A stretch of 64,000 nt of DNA from Erpobdella octoculata. Taxonomy: Eukaryota > Annelida > Clitellata > Hirudinida > Erpobdellidae. The notes under the pieces are model-generated. The model did no database searches and was not told the origin of the DNA. It saw nothing but the letters and a program-made list of their open reading frames with translations. The position numbers were made by a program, and so were the translations under genes. The stretch lies in NCBI GenBank assembly GCA_963978895.1, contig OZ022244.1, forward strand, positions 23,174,531 through 23,238,530, given 5' to 3'. This document shows positions 31,520-42,618 of this stretch, piece after piece (position 1 is the stretch's first letter; the number at the start of each line of letters is the position of its first letter).

Positions 31520-32705
31520 GGAACACTTGAAAATTCGGTTTCCCGGACCTCAAATGTGGATTGGAAAATTGGGTTATTTGGTTTTTAAAGTAGCTGCTAC
31601 TCAAAAACGGTGAATGCTACAGGAGTAAAAATTAGTATTTAGTTTCTACTCCAAAAATAATGAAATACGTGTTTTAGCATTTTTTGAAAATTTGGTTTCC
31701 AGGATTTCAAATGTGGGGTGGAAAATAGAGTTATTTGTTTTTTAAAGTAACTGCTACTCAAAAACTGTAAATACCACAGATGTAAAAATTAGTATTTAGT
31801 TTCTATTTTAAAAATAAAAATATACTTCTTTTACCATTTTTTGAAAATTTGGTTTCCAGGACCTCAAATGTGGGGTGGAAAATAAGGTTATTTGGTTTTT
31901 AATGTAACTGCTACTCGAAAACTGTAGGATGCTACAGTAGTAAAAATTAGTATTTAGTTTCTACTCCAGAAATAATGATATACGTGTTTTACCATTTTAT
32001 GAAAATTTGGTTTCCAGGACTTCAAATATGGGGTGGAAAATAGGGTTACTTGGTTTTTAAAGTAACTGCTACTCAAAAACTGTAAATGCTACAAAAGTAA
32101 AATTAGTATTTAGTTTCTACTCTAAAAATAATGATATTCGTGTTTCACCATTTTTTGAAAATTTGGTTTCCAGGACCTCAAATGTGAAGTGGAAAAAGGG
32201 TTATTTGATTTCAAAATAACTGCTACTCAAAAACTGTAAGTGCTACAGATGTGAAAATTAGTATTTTGAGGTTTTGTGCCGGTTAAAAGTAGATGAGTTC
32301 AGTTTATCACCAGACGGACGGGCCAAGCCGTTATTTTAGGGTCTTCATACGGCCCTGCCAAAACCTTAAATCAAGGTGGGACGGGCCAAGATTTTTAAAC
32401 AAGTATATAGACATTTTAGTGATTTTAGGGTGTTCAGACGGGCCGGGCTAAACCTGAAGTCAAGGTGGGACAGGCCGAAGTTTTTCATATATAGTATATA
32501 GAACTTCTAGGCCTGTAAAAACGGGCCGGGCCCATATTAGACGGGCCATGCCGGGCCAGGAATTTCGGTTTTTGAAACGGACTGGGCCAAGTTGTCGAAG
32601 GGCCGAACCGAGACCTAAAAAATTGATCCGTGCAGTACTCTACTATGTATGCACGGTTCAAATTCTCTAATTTCATGCGAGCGAAGCCGCTACGGGCACT
32701 GCTAG
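31520..32705 (+). mobile_element. Non-autonomous Helitron-like copy, family B
   Basis: Same structure as 9833-11106 in the other orientation: about five ~140-base cassettes (31540-32260), the GC-rich GGCCCG zone (32300-32640) and the 3' end GCGAGCGAAGCCGCTACGGG plus about ten bases and CTAG at 32702-32705, flanked by T. The left (CAGT)n end is absent, so it is 5'-truncated. Confidence 0.55.
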
Positions 32706-33190
32706 TCTATTATATAATCTATTTTCGAGAACATACAAACAAACAAGAAAGTGACTTAATAAAAACGTTGTAATAAGTTTTGTTATGCAATTATAAATAA
32801 AATTGTACTTGAGGATAGACCAAAAACCCCGTTTTCACCATACAATTTCGCGTTTTAAAAAACCTACCAGTCTAGAATTTTTATAGTATTTTTTTCGTTT
32901 TCAGCACAACTACATACATAGAAATCAGTGGAAACCTTCTAGACAGCATTTTTGAATCTATTTATTTATGGCTCAAAAATAGCTCAAATAACATTTTTGC
33001 AAAAAATTTCGTTTAAAAAAAACGGAAGTCAATTTCGGAATCAGCACGCCAAAAAATATAAAAATTATTAAATAAAACGAAATAGATTTCAACTTTTTTT
33101 TCAAGACCTGTGTAATCAATTAATAAAGTTAATTGTACGAAATGCTAAGAAAAAATAGTTTTGGCTGCAGTTCAGTTGAAGAGCAAGAGG
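32706..33190. repeat. Diverged repeat, no genes
   Basis: 32880-33000 is related to 29500-29570. The rest is AT-rich without recognisable structure. Confidence 0.35.
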
Positions 33191-33199
33191 CTTGATTAA

Positions 33200-33460
33200 A
33201 GTTTAGTTCTGACATCGGCAGCACGTTTTATTGTGCGATGGAGGAAGGAGGACCATATCACCCCAATCCTGTATAGCTTGCATTGGCTGGCAGTGGAAAA
33301 AAATTCAACATAAACTGGCGGTTCTTGTTTAAAAATCCATAAACGCCATGGCGCCAGCCTATTTATTAGTATTTATCTTCCTCCCCTTCCCAAGTTTCTG
33401 ACCTCTTTGCTAGAAGACGCCTGCAGTTTTCGGCTACTCTTGTAAATAAAAAAGCAAGAC
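33200..33460 (+). pseudogene. LINE reverse transcriptase C-terminal relic
   Basis: Reads AARFIVRWRKEDHITPILYS then LHWLAVEKNST, matching the conserved 'AAR..T...DHITPVL.SLHWLPV..R' end of CR1/L2/jockey-like non-LTR retrotransposon polymerases. After a stop and shift, another frame continues with KSINAMAPAYLLVFIFLP, matching the following 'FK.L.G.AP.YL..L' block. Only about 85 codons remain. Confidence 0.65.
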
Positions 33461-33779
33461 TGTTTGCTATAGCTGGCTCATGACAGTGAATTTAACTTTG
33501 CGCTGCGGAACAGAAAAAATATTTTTTTTCGGCTTAAAAAGAATGTTAGTTAATATTGTTGTTTCTTTCAAACACCTGTAATTAAAGAAAAAAATGTTTA
33601 ATTTAAAAGCGCTAGCAAATACCTTCACTGTGACGCATAATTGAGAATCGTCATTTATTTTGTTTTGAAAAACATCGATTAATTTAAAAATGGTTGAATT
33701 CATAATAGTTATTATGTTGTTAAATTATATTTCACTATTATCTACTTTTCCATATGAAAGTAACGTTTTTAGTTAAGAT

Positions 33780-33900
33780 TATGTAACTCCGCCTTGCTTT
33801 TGCAAGGCATTCCCATGCTTGGAGAAAGCAGGGAAAAGTTAAAAGGATCAATATATGATCCACGATAGGAAGTACTTAGGTGCTTTCTACATAAAGCCAT
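33780..33900 (+). pseudogene. Decayed paralogue of the exon at 942-1040
   Basis: The peptide EKAGKS(stop)KDQYMIHDRKYLGAFYIK aligns with the peptide of 942-1040 around GKS and D[KR]KY[FL]G..YI, and about 30 bases after it are also similar. An in-frame TAA breaks it. Confidence 0.35.
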
Positions 33901-34345
33901 ATTAGTCTTAAAACATCTGATGTAAAGGACTATAAGCTAATAAAAAAAATTAAATTGTTTTAAAGCAGACATACAATTCAAATGAAAACTGATACATTTA
34001 TGTTTTTTACAAACTTTTATTTAAGTTACAATCTCTGTTTGTGTGTGTGTGTCTTTCTCTGTACGCAAATCTTGCAAGTAAAATTTAACCATTTTTTTTT
34101 CTAACTAGGAAGCTGAAACTTTCAGCATAGCTTTATATTGGATGACAATAAATGATTCGATTAAAAAAAAACCTAATTTGAACATCTTTCGTATTTCTAA
34201 ATCAGATGTATTTGAAATAAAAGTTTTTGTTGAAAAACTTGTTTTTTCCTTTATTTGTTTTTAGTTTAAATTATTTCATTGTTTGCTAATAAAATTTAAC
34301 AACTATAATTTTAAAATAAAAAAAATACTCTAAATTTTTTAACAG

Positions 34346-34460
34346 ATCACTTCAGTAAAAAATTTGAGTTTGGGGTAAATTATTATGGTGCATCTTATCA
34401 CTACATAGATCTTTCCGGATATTACCTCATCAACAAAATAAACTTCACTTCCATTTCACG
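34346..34460 (+). CDS. Possible phase-1 exon, unknown
   Basis: After TTTTTTAACAG an open frame of about 38 codons (HFSKKFEFGVNYYGASYHYI...) runs to a possible GTGCGT donor, phase 1 at both sides. It is rich in aromatic residues like the WSC-gene exon at 59614. No domain recognised. Confidence 0.2.
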
Positions 34461-34658
34461 TGCGTTGTTCTTACAATTATGTATTTAATTTAATTCTAGA
34501 TTGATCTGAAAACAGTCAGGAATCCGGGTCATGTCGTAAGCAAAACGATATACCCCAAATATCGCTTTATTTTCAAAAAACCGTTTTATATATTTATTTA
34601 ATTTCATTTTTAAATTAAATTTTTTTGCTGTTTAATCAAATAATTACGTGCATTAATT

Positions 34659-34790
34659 CAGGGCCGTAACCAGCTATGGGGCCGGGGGGCCCAGGCCTCC
34701 CCAGTTTTGTTCAGGCCTCCCCAGTTTTGGTCGGGCCCCCCAGCTCATTCAGCCCCCCCCCCAGTTTTTTGTATTGCTGTCCAGATAATA
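34659..34790 (+). repeat. hAT-like terminal sequence
   Basis: Begins CAGGGCCGTAACCAGC and continues as G- and C-rich repeats with CCCCAGTTTTG units, as do many hAT ends, and resembles the reversed end at 8110-8198. No partner end was found within reach. Confidence 0.4.
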
Positions 34791-34799
34791 TAAAACCGC

Positions 34800-35160
34800 A
34801 CAATTTTTGTAATAATAATACAAGAGAAAGAGCTACTGAGAGGGCAAGAAAAAGAGAGATGCTGAAAAGTTAAAGAACCAACAAAATAAGCTGTCCAGTA
34901 GAGAATGAAAGAGAGACTGTAAAGAAGCTAGGCTACTAACATATAGAGGGAGAGAGTACTGTTAAAGAACTTAGGAGCCTAGCAGAATAGGCAGCTCACG
35001 TTGAGAAGGAATGAGATATGCTAAATAAGTTAATGGATAGAGAATATCACCGCTCACAGAGAGAGGAAAAGAGAGATGCTAATAGAAGAGACTTACCACA
35101 GTGAACGGATGCAGTGAGCGCATGCAAGCCGTTTTATACTACACATTAACATAAATTGGT
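34800..35160. other. Purine-rich non-coding stretch
   Basis: Contains repeated AGAGAG-type tracts and three or four copies of a loose unit with GAGAGATGCTAAAA. No gene seen. Confidence 0.35.
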
Positions 35161-36845
35161 TTACGGCAAATTCATCGTGAAACAATTCATCGTGAGACAA
35201 TTCATCGTGGACAATTCATCGTAAGACAATTTATCGTGAAGACAATTTATCGTGGAAACCATTTATATATATCTAGTATATATACTAGTATTTATCAATG
35301 TGGAAACATTCATCGTAGACAATTTTTCACAATAGAAAATTAATTTGCATAATACAATTTTCCTTTAAACCGCTGAATGCATAAATATTGGTTGAATCTT
35401 TTAGTGTTCTTGGAAATAAATACAACGAACAAATTTTCAAATGAATTTCTTGGATACTTTTGCACTTATACAATTGTGTTACTAATATAATTATTTATTT
35501 ATTAAATGTAGATTTTCTTTAGCGTTATCTTTGTAACTTTAAACTAATGAGAAAACTTGGTGTGGATAAGAATGAGTGTGGTTCTGAAATCGTGAATTTT
35601 TATAGACGTCATAAAAGTGTCCAGTATCATGGCGACAGGAACACCTGTGTATAGACTTCTTAATGTGAAACCTTCATATTTAAAAAAAAATCCATAATTG
35701 CGGACATGAGTGAATGTGAGTCTAAAAACCATGATTTCTTGTAAAATTACAAAGGAGTTATAAATGCTTTAATTTGACACAAAGCCTTTGATTCGCATGA
35801 TCGATTCTTAGTTTAATTAGTTTACAAACGCTTTATACGTTTGTTTGAAAAAACAACAGCTGAGGCAAGTGAGCATTAACTTGCTCTTATCAGCTTAATG
35901 GTTTAATTAGCCTTGTCCATGGATATCTATGACCTTGCCACAGTGCCCTCCTCCTCAAAAGAAATGCTATCGTGACGCTGCTCTTCGCATTCAATTCATT
36001 CGGATTGTTCAAATTTATAATAATAGGGACAGATTAGATTATCTTCAAAGCATAGCTCACAATTTTTAATTTTAAATATGTTTTCCGTGTTAAAATTAGT
36101 GTTTTTTCTTATTAATAAACTGTTTAAACGTTAACTACTTGTCATTTTTACCAATGCTTTTATTAACTCGTCGTCTCTGTTTCTCTGTCTGTTTCAAATC
36201 TTGCAATCAATTTTTGAGTAACTTCCTGATGATAGATTTTTTTCAAATTTTGCATACATGCTCAAAATAGAAGACAATGCAATATTCAATTATTAGTTTT
36301 ACAATAAGTCAATTAATTAAGTTAATTTTAAATTATTTCGATATTTCGATATAATTAAGATATTTCGACTTTAATATAAAATAAAAGAGTAATATAAGAA
36401 AAAATTGATTGCAAAATTTGTGTTTTAATTACATATAAGAGCATTGGTTTTAAAAATTCGTTTTTAATTTACTTGTTTACAAATAGCAATAACCTAAACA
36501 TTTTCAAACAAAGATGAAAAAATTAGTCGTTATCATTATTATTTTTTTTTAGTTTTGTAGCTTAGAAAATGAAATACAAAATTTTTGTTAATGATGAATT
36601 CTCCTCACGATGAATTGTCTCACGATGGATTGTTCACGATGAATTGTTTACACGATGAAATGTTTCACGATGAATTGTCTCACGATGAATTGTTCACGAT
36701 GAATTGTTTACACGATGAATTGTCTCACGATGAATTGTTCACGATGAATTGTTTACACGATGAAATGTTTCACGATGAATTGTCTCACGATGAATTGTCC
36801 ACGATGAATTGTTTCACGATGAATTGTCTCACGATGAATTTGGCG
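35161..36845. mobile_element. Possible DNA transposon with repeated inverted ends
   Basis: The left end (35161-35270) is GGCAAATTCATCGTG followed by about five copies of AATTCATCGTGA-type units; the right end (36590-36845) is about fifteen units of CACGATGAATTGT and finishes CACGATGAATTTGGCG, the complement of the left end. Subterminal tandem repeats in opposite orientation are typical of some cut-and-paste elements. The interior has no transposase but includes an R1 copy at 36141-36477. No target duplication was determined. Confidence 0.45.
36141..36477 (-). repeat. Interspersed repeat R1 copy
   Basis: Reverse complement of 1885-2236, complete at both ends (GTCATTTTTACCAATGC to AATTTACTTGTT on the plus strand). 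Confidence 0.75.
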
Positions 36846-37038
36846 GATACCCATAAATTTCATTGTTGTTTGTTTGCGTCCTCGTCACTTTCTTTCTCAG
36901 CGTTCAAGATCGACATTTTATCTTCAGCATTTGTTTTATTTCAAATTCAAATTAATTTGGTAGAATAAGGTAGAATAAGATTCAAATTTCAATCGCTGAA
37001 CCTGTTTTTTTTGCGTAAAGCTCATTTTGAGGGTCAAA

Positions 37039-37290
37039 TCACTGGTACGCGCAACCTTTGTCCGTACCATTTGTCTCCTTACAGTTTGTCTTCTTACGTT
37101 TCGTATCCCACGATTCGTTCCGCATACCTCTCAGACATATCAACGACATTGGTGCTGTAGTGGAAGAACCTAGCGGAGCACCTGATGGTAGCGAAAAAAA
37201 CTCTGTTAGCTTAGGCAACTTAAACGCTTTGTCTTTAGCCTCATCCGCTTTTTTTCTTTTCTCAGCATCGCTTCGATAACGCTTCATAAT
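37039..37290 (-). pseudogene. hAT (ZMYM1-like) transposase N-terminus
   Basis: The minus-strand peptide MKRYRSDAEKRKKADEAKD then KLPKLTEFFS matches the start of ZMYM1-like hAT proteins (basic 'K.Y.SG.EKRK' followed by 'LPKLT.FF'). After about 85 codons it stops without the TTF-type zinc finger that should follow, so it is either a first exon or a fragment. It may belong to the same family as 7640-8198. Confidence 0.5.
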
Positions 37291-38270
37291 CTGCAATACA
37301 TAATGAAAGAGATAAAAATAGAGTCAAAGCGTCACTAGCATTATACCAACTATTACTATGAGCGATCAACTAGCGGATTAATCTATGTTTATGCTACAGA
37401 GAGTGTCCCCAAACAAAAACTTCACGTTCTCTGTCAAGTCATTAATACAAATGGCTGCAGACAGTGCGCGTCAAAAACGTTGAAACTTGCTTCCGCAACT
37501 AAATTTTTTTGTCTACTAATTAGCCATCTTAATAATATTAACTCTATGGTCAAATGTTTTTCAAATACACTTAGTTACGTTACGAACATTTTTTAACTAA
37601 CCCGCCCCCCAAAGCGAAGGCAGGAGCAAATTAATCATGCGAAATATTTGACCTTATTGATATAAGAAGATTTTTAATGCTATTTCAACAATATTTTCAA
37701 TTTCAAATTCACAAACTGTCAATGAATTGCACGGAAAATAACGTAACGTAACTGAGTTAAAGTAATAAATAACCAGTTAAGCAAAAACTCCATGTAAATT
37801 ATTTTATTTTTTTTTGTCAATTATTTTAATAAAAGTTCAAACTACGATAAATAAAAGAATCATCATACTTACCCAATAATTTTAACAAAACCCAGAAAAA
37901 TAACAAAATCGCCTGAAGTCGTTTCAACAAAAATTAACTAAATAACAATTTTTTGATAATCGAAACTCGAAACGGACGCGAAGTGACAACTTGATCCTGG
38001 CATTTGCACTTTTTGTTTGAGAGGTTTATGGCCGTATAAAAATTGAAAACTGCATTATTTTTTTTCTTTGAGTTCTACCACCATGCATAATTTTGTTGAA
38101 ATTGGTCTAGAGGTTTGAGTTTGTATAGACGCCAGATAGGCAATGAAATTTATACGATGTTTTGAACTCAGACAAAGATAATGAAAATCTAAAAAGAAAA
38201 GGTCCAGATTCTGTAACAATAAACATTTTTTTATCTCATAAAGTGGTACCAATTTCTATTCTGAAGAAAG
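37291..38270. other. Non-coding region upstream of the gypsy relic
   Basis: AT-rich. No LTR, primer-binding site or Gag frame is recognisable, so the gypsy element appears truncated at its 5' side. Confidence 0.4.
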
Positions 38271-38284
38271 GAACAAGTATAATT

Positions 38285-38979
38285 TAGGAAGCAGACTGGG
38301 AATAAGAAACTGTAAATTCATCATTGATACTGGAGCTTCTTGTTCAATTATAAGGCCTTGTTTAGCAAAAGAAGTTTTGCAAAGTGGAAAAGACATTCGT
38401 CTCAAGACTGCAACTGGGGAGTTTGTTCCAGTAGTTGGTAAAATTCAAACTAAAATAGGGCTGGGAAATAGGACCTTTCAGCATCAGTTTTTGGTTGCCG
38501 ACGTAGAAGAAGAGTGTCTGCTTGGGCTTGACTTTATGAAAGCGCAGGGTTTTGCATTGGACTTAAAAATGGGAACATTTAGATAGGGGGATTTGGAAAT
38601 ACCTGTTTATTATAAAGGCAAAATGATTTCGGTAAAACGAGTATTGGCAACAAAGAGCATCATCGTACCTACACAGGAGGAATCTTTGGTTTTGGCAAGA
38701 ATAGAAAATGATAAAAACTCAAGAGTTGTCGGGTTCATCGAGCCCCTAAACGGAGTTGAAAAACATGGATTAATAATCGGAAAAACACTGATACAAACAG
38801 AGTCAGGAAGTTATGTGCCAGTCAGAGTTATGAATGTGACAGAATGCAACAAGCGACTAACAAAAGGTAACAAAATTGCGGTATGCAGCCCAGTCGATTA
38901 CATATTAGCATGTAATACGGTGATTGGTAGAAATAATAAAAAAAAGAAGGAAGTATTCGCAAATTCAAGCACTGCTTGA
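38285..38979 (+). pseudogene. Gypsy protease region
   Basis: The retropepsin active site is seen as FIIDTGASCSII, and the second conserved block as ECLLGLDFM about 60 residues on. A stop at 38584 interrupts an otherwise continuous frame, which then runs to 38979 with linker sequence (GFIEPLNGVEKHGLIIGKTL). In the family this enzyme processes Gag-Pol. The reading frame then shifts into the reverse transcriptase. Confidence 0.75.
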
Positions 38980-39938
38980 AGCCGCTAAAACTTCATTTAA
39001 ATTAATAGACTATGTCAAAGCGGAAAAGTTGATTGAAGAGTATTGTGATATAATAACTATTGACGAAGAAAACAATGGAAAAACAAAGACCGTTGAACAC
39101 CGAATTCGAACTGGTAATACAGAGCCCATTCGCCAACTGCCACGAAAGCTTCCACTGGCAAAGCAAGAAGAAAGTAAAAAGATGCTGGAAAAGATGAAGA
39201 AACAAGAAGTTATTGAACCATCCAATAGTCCATGGAATTCACCAGTAGTACTTGTTAAGAAGAAAGATAATTCGCTGCGTTTTTGTGTCGACTACAGAAT
39301 GTTAAACGAGGTCACACAAAAAGATAGTTACTCTCTGCCCAGAAATGATGACACCATCGATACACTTGCGGGATCTCAAATGTTTTCTACATTAGATCTT
39401 AAGAGCGGATATTGGCAGGTGAGAATACACCCCCAGGATCGCGAGAAAACTGCCTTTTCAATAACTGAAGGATTGTGGCAATTTACAGTTAGGCCATTTG
39501 GCTTGTGCAACGCACCTGCAACTTTCGAGCGACTTATGGAGTACATATGTGTTAAAAAAATTACATTGGATAACTTGTTTATTTGGATGACATTATTGTT
39601 GTTGGAAAGACGTTTGAAGAGCATCTACACAATATTGGAGAAGTTTTCCAAAGGATTCGGGATGCTGGTATGAAACTAAATCCGGCAAAATGTGCACTTT
39701 TCAAAAACAATGTGAATTATCCTGGTCAGATAGTTTCTGCGAAAAGTGTAGGAACCGATCCTGAGAAAATTAAAATGGTTAACCATTGGCCTGTTCCGAG
39801 AAATTCTCAGAAATTAAGCTTTTTTTTGTGCACATATTATCGACGATTTGTGGCCAACTTTTCCAGCATTGCAAAAGAATTATATAAGCATACAGAAAAG
39901 AGTGCACTGTTTGATTGGTCAGAGTGTTCTAACAGTTA
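38924..39938 (+). pseudogene. Gypsy reverse transcriptase
   Basis: Conserved blocks in order: EPSNSPWNSPVVLVKKKD, LRFCVDYRMLN, FSTLDLKSGYWQV, EGLWQFTVRPFGLCNAPATF and, after a frame shift near 39550, the catalytic YLDDIIVVGKTFEEH. Fingers, palm and thumb are present; HWPVPRN and CTYYRRFVANFS mark the connection. One frameshift separates the palm blocks, and a stop at 39937 precedes the RNase H part. Confidence 0.85.
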
Positions 39939-39939
39939 A

Positions 39940-40356
39940 AGACAATTTTGAGTTTGACGCCGGTTCTGTCGTATCCAATTCCTGAAAAGGATTATGTATT
40001 AGACACAGATGCAAGTAATGAAAGAATAGGAGCAGTGCTTAGTCAACTTGTTGACGGCAATGAAAAAATTATAGCTTATTATAGCAAAACTTTGTCGAAA
40101 CCGGAGTGCGATTGCGTCACCAGACGCAAGTTATTGGCAATATTTGATTCTTTTAAGCACTTTCACAAGTATTTATATGGTCCTAAACGCTGAAAAAGTG
40201 ACAAGGACTAAAATAAACAACAACAATTTATATAGTCACAAGTTTTTGTTAGGAACGGATCACGCTGATTTGAGATGGCTTTTAAATTTTAAAAATCCAG
40301 AAGAGCAAGTGGCCAGGTGGATCGAACGCTTACAATCATACAAATTTGAAATTTAG
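39940..40356 (+). pseudogene. Gypsy RNase H region
   Basis: YVLDTDASNERIGAVLSQ, then IIAYYSKTLSKPE and RKLLAIFDSFKHFHKYLYG, and in another frame LLGTDHADLRWLL and ARWIERLQSYKF. These are the catalytic Asp and Glu blocks and the closing His/Asp block of Ty3/gypsy RNase H. About 45 extra bases and a frame change split the middle. Confidence 0.8.
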
Positions 40357-40699
40357 CACAACAATGCCAACGCACTGTCACGACGACGTGCAATGTTGAA
40401 TGTTAGTATTGCATTCGCATGGAGAGGAAGGAAACAAATAATCAATGTTTTCAAAAACGGTTTCAAATTGACGACACTTGGTCAGATGAAGTGATTCGAG
40501 ACGCACAATTAAAAGATAATGATCTAGGACCGATTTTGAGATAGATGAAAGAAGAGAAGACACCTGACTGGCAAGAGATTTCTAAATTGAGTTCTGCTAT
40601 TAAATCGTATTGGGCAAAATGGGACTCTCTAAGGGTTGTGAACGGATCTCTAAAAAAATCTGATAAAGCGTTGATTGTTCCACCAATGTTTTGCTATTA

Positions 40700-41450
40700 A
40701 TAATTGCAAAAGTAAAAATTCCAGAAGTGTTTTAACAAATGCACTTCGGAGGGTCAGGGGGACATCTGGGGACAAATAAAACGTTGGACAAGATCCGCCA
40801 AAGGTTCTATTGGGTATACTGTAAAATTGATGTAGAAGAATGGTGTCGAAAATGTAATACCTGTGCCGCTTGTGAAGGACCACACGTTAAAAAAAGCCAC
40901 TTACAGCATTAGGTGCCTCTTTTAAAAGAATTGCTATAGATTTGGAAGGTCCATTTCCGATGTCAAAATTTGGTAATAAGTACATTTTTGTAGTTATAGA
41001 TTACTTTAAAAAATGGCCAGAAGTGTTTGCTATAGTTCATCAAAAAGCAGTGACAGTTGCCAATGTTGTGGATGGCTGGGTTAGTCGCTATGAAATACTA
41101 ATGGAGCTTCATTCTGATCAGGGCAGGAACTTCGATTCACAACTGTTTAGAAAAATGTGCCGTGTTTTAGGCATACACAAAACCCGCACAACTCCTTTTC
41201 ACCCACAGTCTGACGGTATGGTGGAACGATTTAACCGAACTATTCAACAGCATTTGTCTAAGATGTTCGGTGAAATCAAGTAGATTGGAATAAACACATT
41301 TCATTATTCCTAATGGTTACAAGGGATCTGCTCATAATACGACAAAGGTCACACCAAGTAAAATGGTATTTGGACGGGAGATACGACTTCCATGCGATCT
41401 TATGTTTGGAAGTCCGGGAGGCATATTTATAAATGGTAATATGAGCAATA
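40700..41450 (+). pseudogene. Gypsy integrase
   Basis: The N-terminal zinc finger reads GGHLGTNKTLDKIRQRFYW with EEWCRKCNTCAACEG (HHCC). The core has Asp in IDLEGPFPM, Asp in LHSDQGRNFDS and Glu in SDGMVERFNRT, with FHPQSDG between. A stop at 41281 follows the core; sequence on to 41450 continues in a broken frame and the piece at 42267-42491 (RYDRQSNMKEF...) is the C-terminal tail. A 789-base element separates the two parts. Confidence 0.8.
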
Positions 41451-42239
41451 CAGAGAGGTTGACTAGTAGCCTAAAAGGGGCGTGGCTTAAGGCTCTGCTT
41501 TAGATATTTATGATTGCTATTTTCAATGTGGCACTAAAAAGCTATAGAACAGAGAGACGAGCTGGTTTTATATATGTTATTATATATAACGTATATAAAA
41601 ACAGCAATATTAAATCAGCTACAAGTAATATGGTCGTTTTTTCTTTATGTGATTTCAACTTAAATTTTAATATGTTTCATCCGTCAATATATAGCCGTGT
41701 ATTAATTTGTTGAGTGAAAGTCGATTCAGCTTAGCTCCTATTCAATATTTCTGTCTAAACAAAACTTATAATTATTTCCGATTTTTAACTCAACTATTTC
41801 AATTTTTATAATATTTAATTTATTGTTTTAACATAGGGTTCTGAAGATGGCTTTATATAGCTGGAAATAGCCAGTTAATCTTGATTGTTTTATTATTAAT
41901 CTATTTTTTAACTAAGAAATTCTTCTATTACAATTTTCGTCATTTCAAATGAATGAAAAGGGCTTTAAAAGAACATTTTTACTAGTGGGTAATAATATTA
42001 ATAGGTAGTAATAATAACATGAATGTGAAGTCAAGGCATTTTACGAATTATAAGTAAGTTTTATTCTAATTTACTTAAACTAACTTTGAACTAACTAAAT
42101 CAACAATTCATATTATTTGCGACACTTATATTAATATATTTATTAATAACAACAACATAACATTTAAAATGTGGAATTGAGTGCGAATTACGTCTAGCCT
42201 TAAGCCACGCCCCTCTTGGGCTGCTAGTCGACCTCTCTG
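41451..42239. mobile_element. 789-bp TIR element inserted in gypsy integrase
   Basis: Inverted ends of about 44 bases (41451-41494 and 42196-42239), starting CAGAGAGGTYGACTAG and sharing GGGGCGTGGCTTAAGGCT, with about five mismatches. It is flanked by TA on both sides in a palindromic target GCAATATTGC, consistent with a Tc1/mariner-type insertion. It has no transposase. Inside is a motif CTGAAGATGGC...GGAAATAGCC at 41841-41872. A partial terminus of the same family is at 16433-16470. Confidence 0.75.
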
Positions 42240-42266
42240 TATTGCCGCATACTACCATTCAGAAAT

Positions 42267-42491
42267 ATGCGTCCGGGAGACACAGTAGAATCGGAAAGTG
42301 AGTATGCTGCACAATTGCGGGCTCGATGGAATGAAATTAATTTTGTAGCTCAAACTAGGATTAAAGCAGCCATCGACGGAATGAAAACTCGGTATGATCG
42401 ACAATCAAATATGAAAGAGTTTAAAGAAAATGATTTGGTGTGGTTCTACAATCCACAACGCAAAATTGGAAAATCACTTAAGCTTCAATAA
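42267..42491 (+). pseudogene. Gypsy integrase C-terminal piece
   Basis: Encodes about 74 codons including KTRYDRQSNMKEFKENDLVW and FYNPQRKIGKS, the usual 'YD......F..GDLVW...P....G.S.KL' end of Ty3/gypsy integrase. It lies right of the inserted TIR element. Confidence 0.75.
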
Positions 42492-42618
42492 GACTGGGAA
42501 TTTGCCGTAGATAACAGATCGTCACACAAAAACGTCTTACACAGACATCTTACACAGACATGGGTTATTTTATATATATATCTAAATATATATATAAATG
42601 AATGTTTGTATATATGTA

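Larger units (their letters stand above)
38270..42491 (+). mobile_element. Ty3/gypsy retrotransposon relic
   Basis: Protease, reverse transcriptase, RNase H, integrase zinc finger, integrase core and a C-terminal piece follow in the usual Ty3/gypsy order on the plus strand, with frameshifts and stops throughout. Gag and both LTRs are missing. A 789-base inverted-repeat element (41451-42239) interrupts it after the integrase core. A Helitron-like copy starts at 42619, close to its right end. Confidence 0.85.

Noticed and set aside
36585..36968. 127-codon frame of HDELSHDELFTMNC repeats
   Set aside because: It is a translation of the CACGATGAATTGT tandem repeat.
37600..37625. GC-rich patch AACCCGCCCCCCAAAGCG as a promoter element
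   Set aside because: An isolated G/C run with no gene start nearby; too little to support a call.
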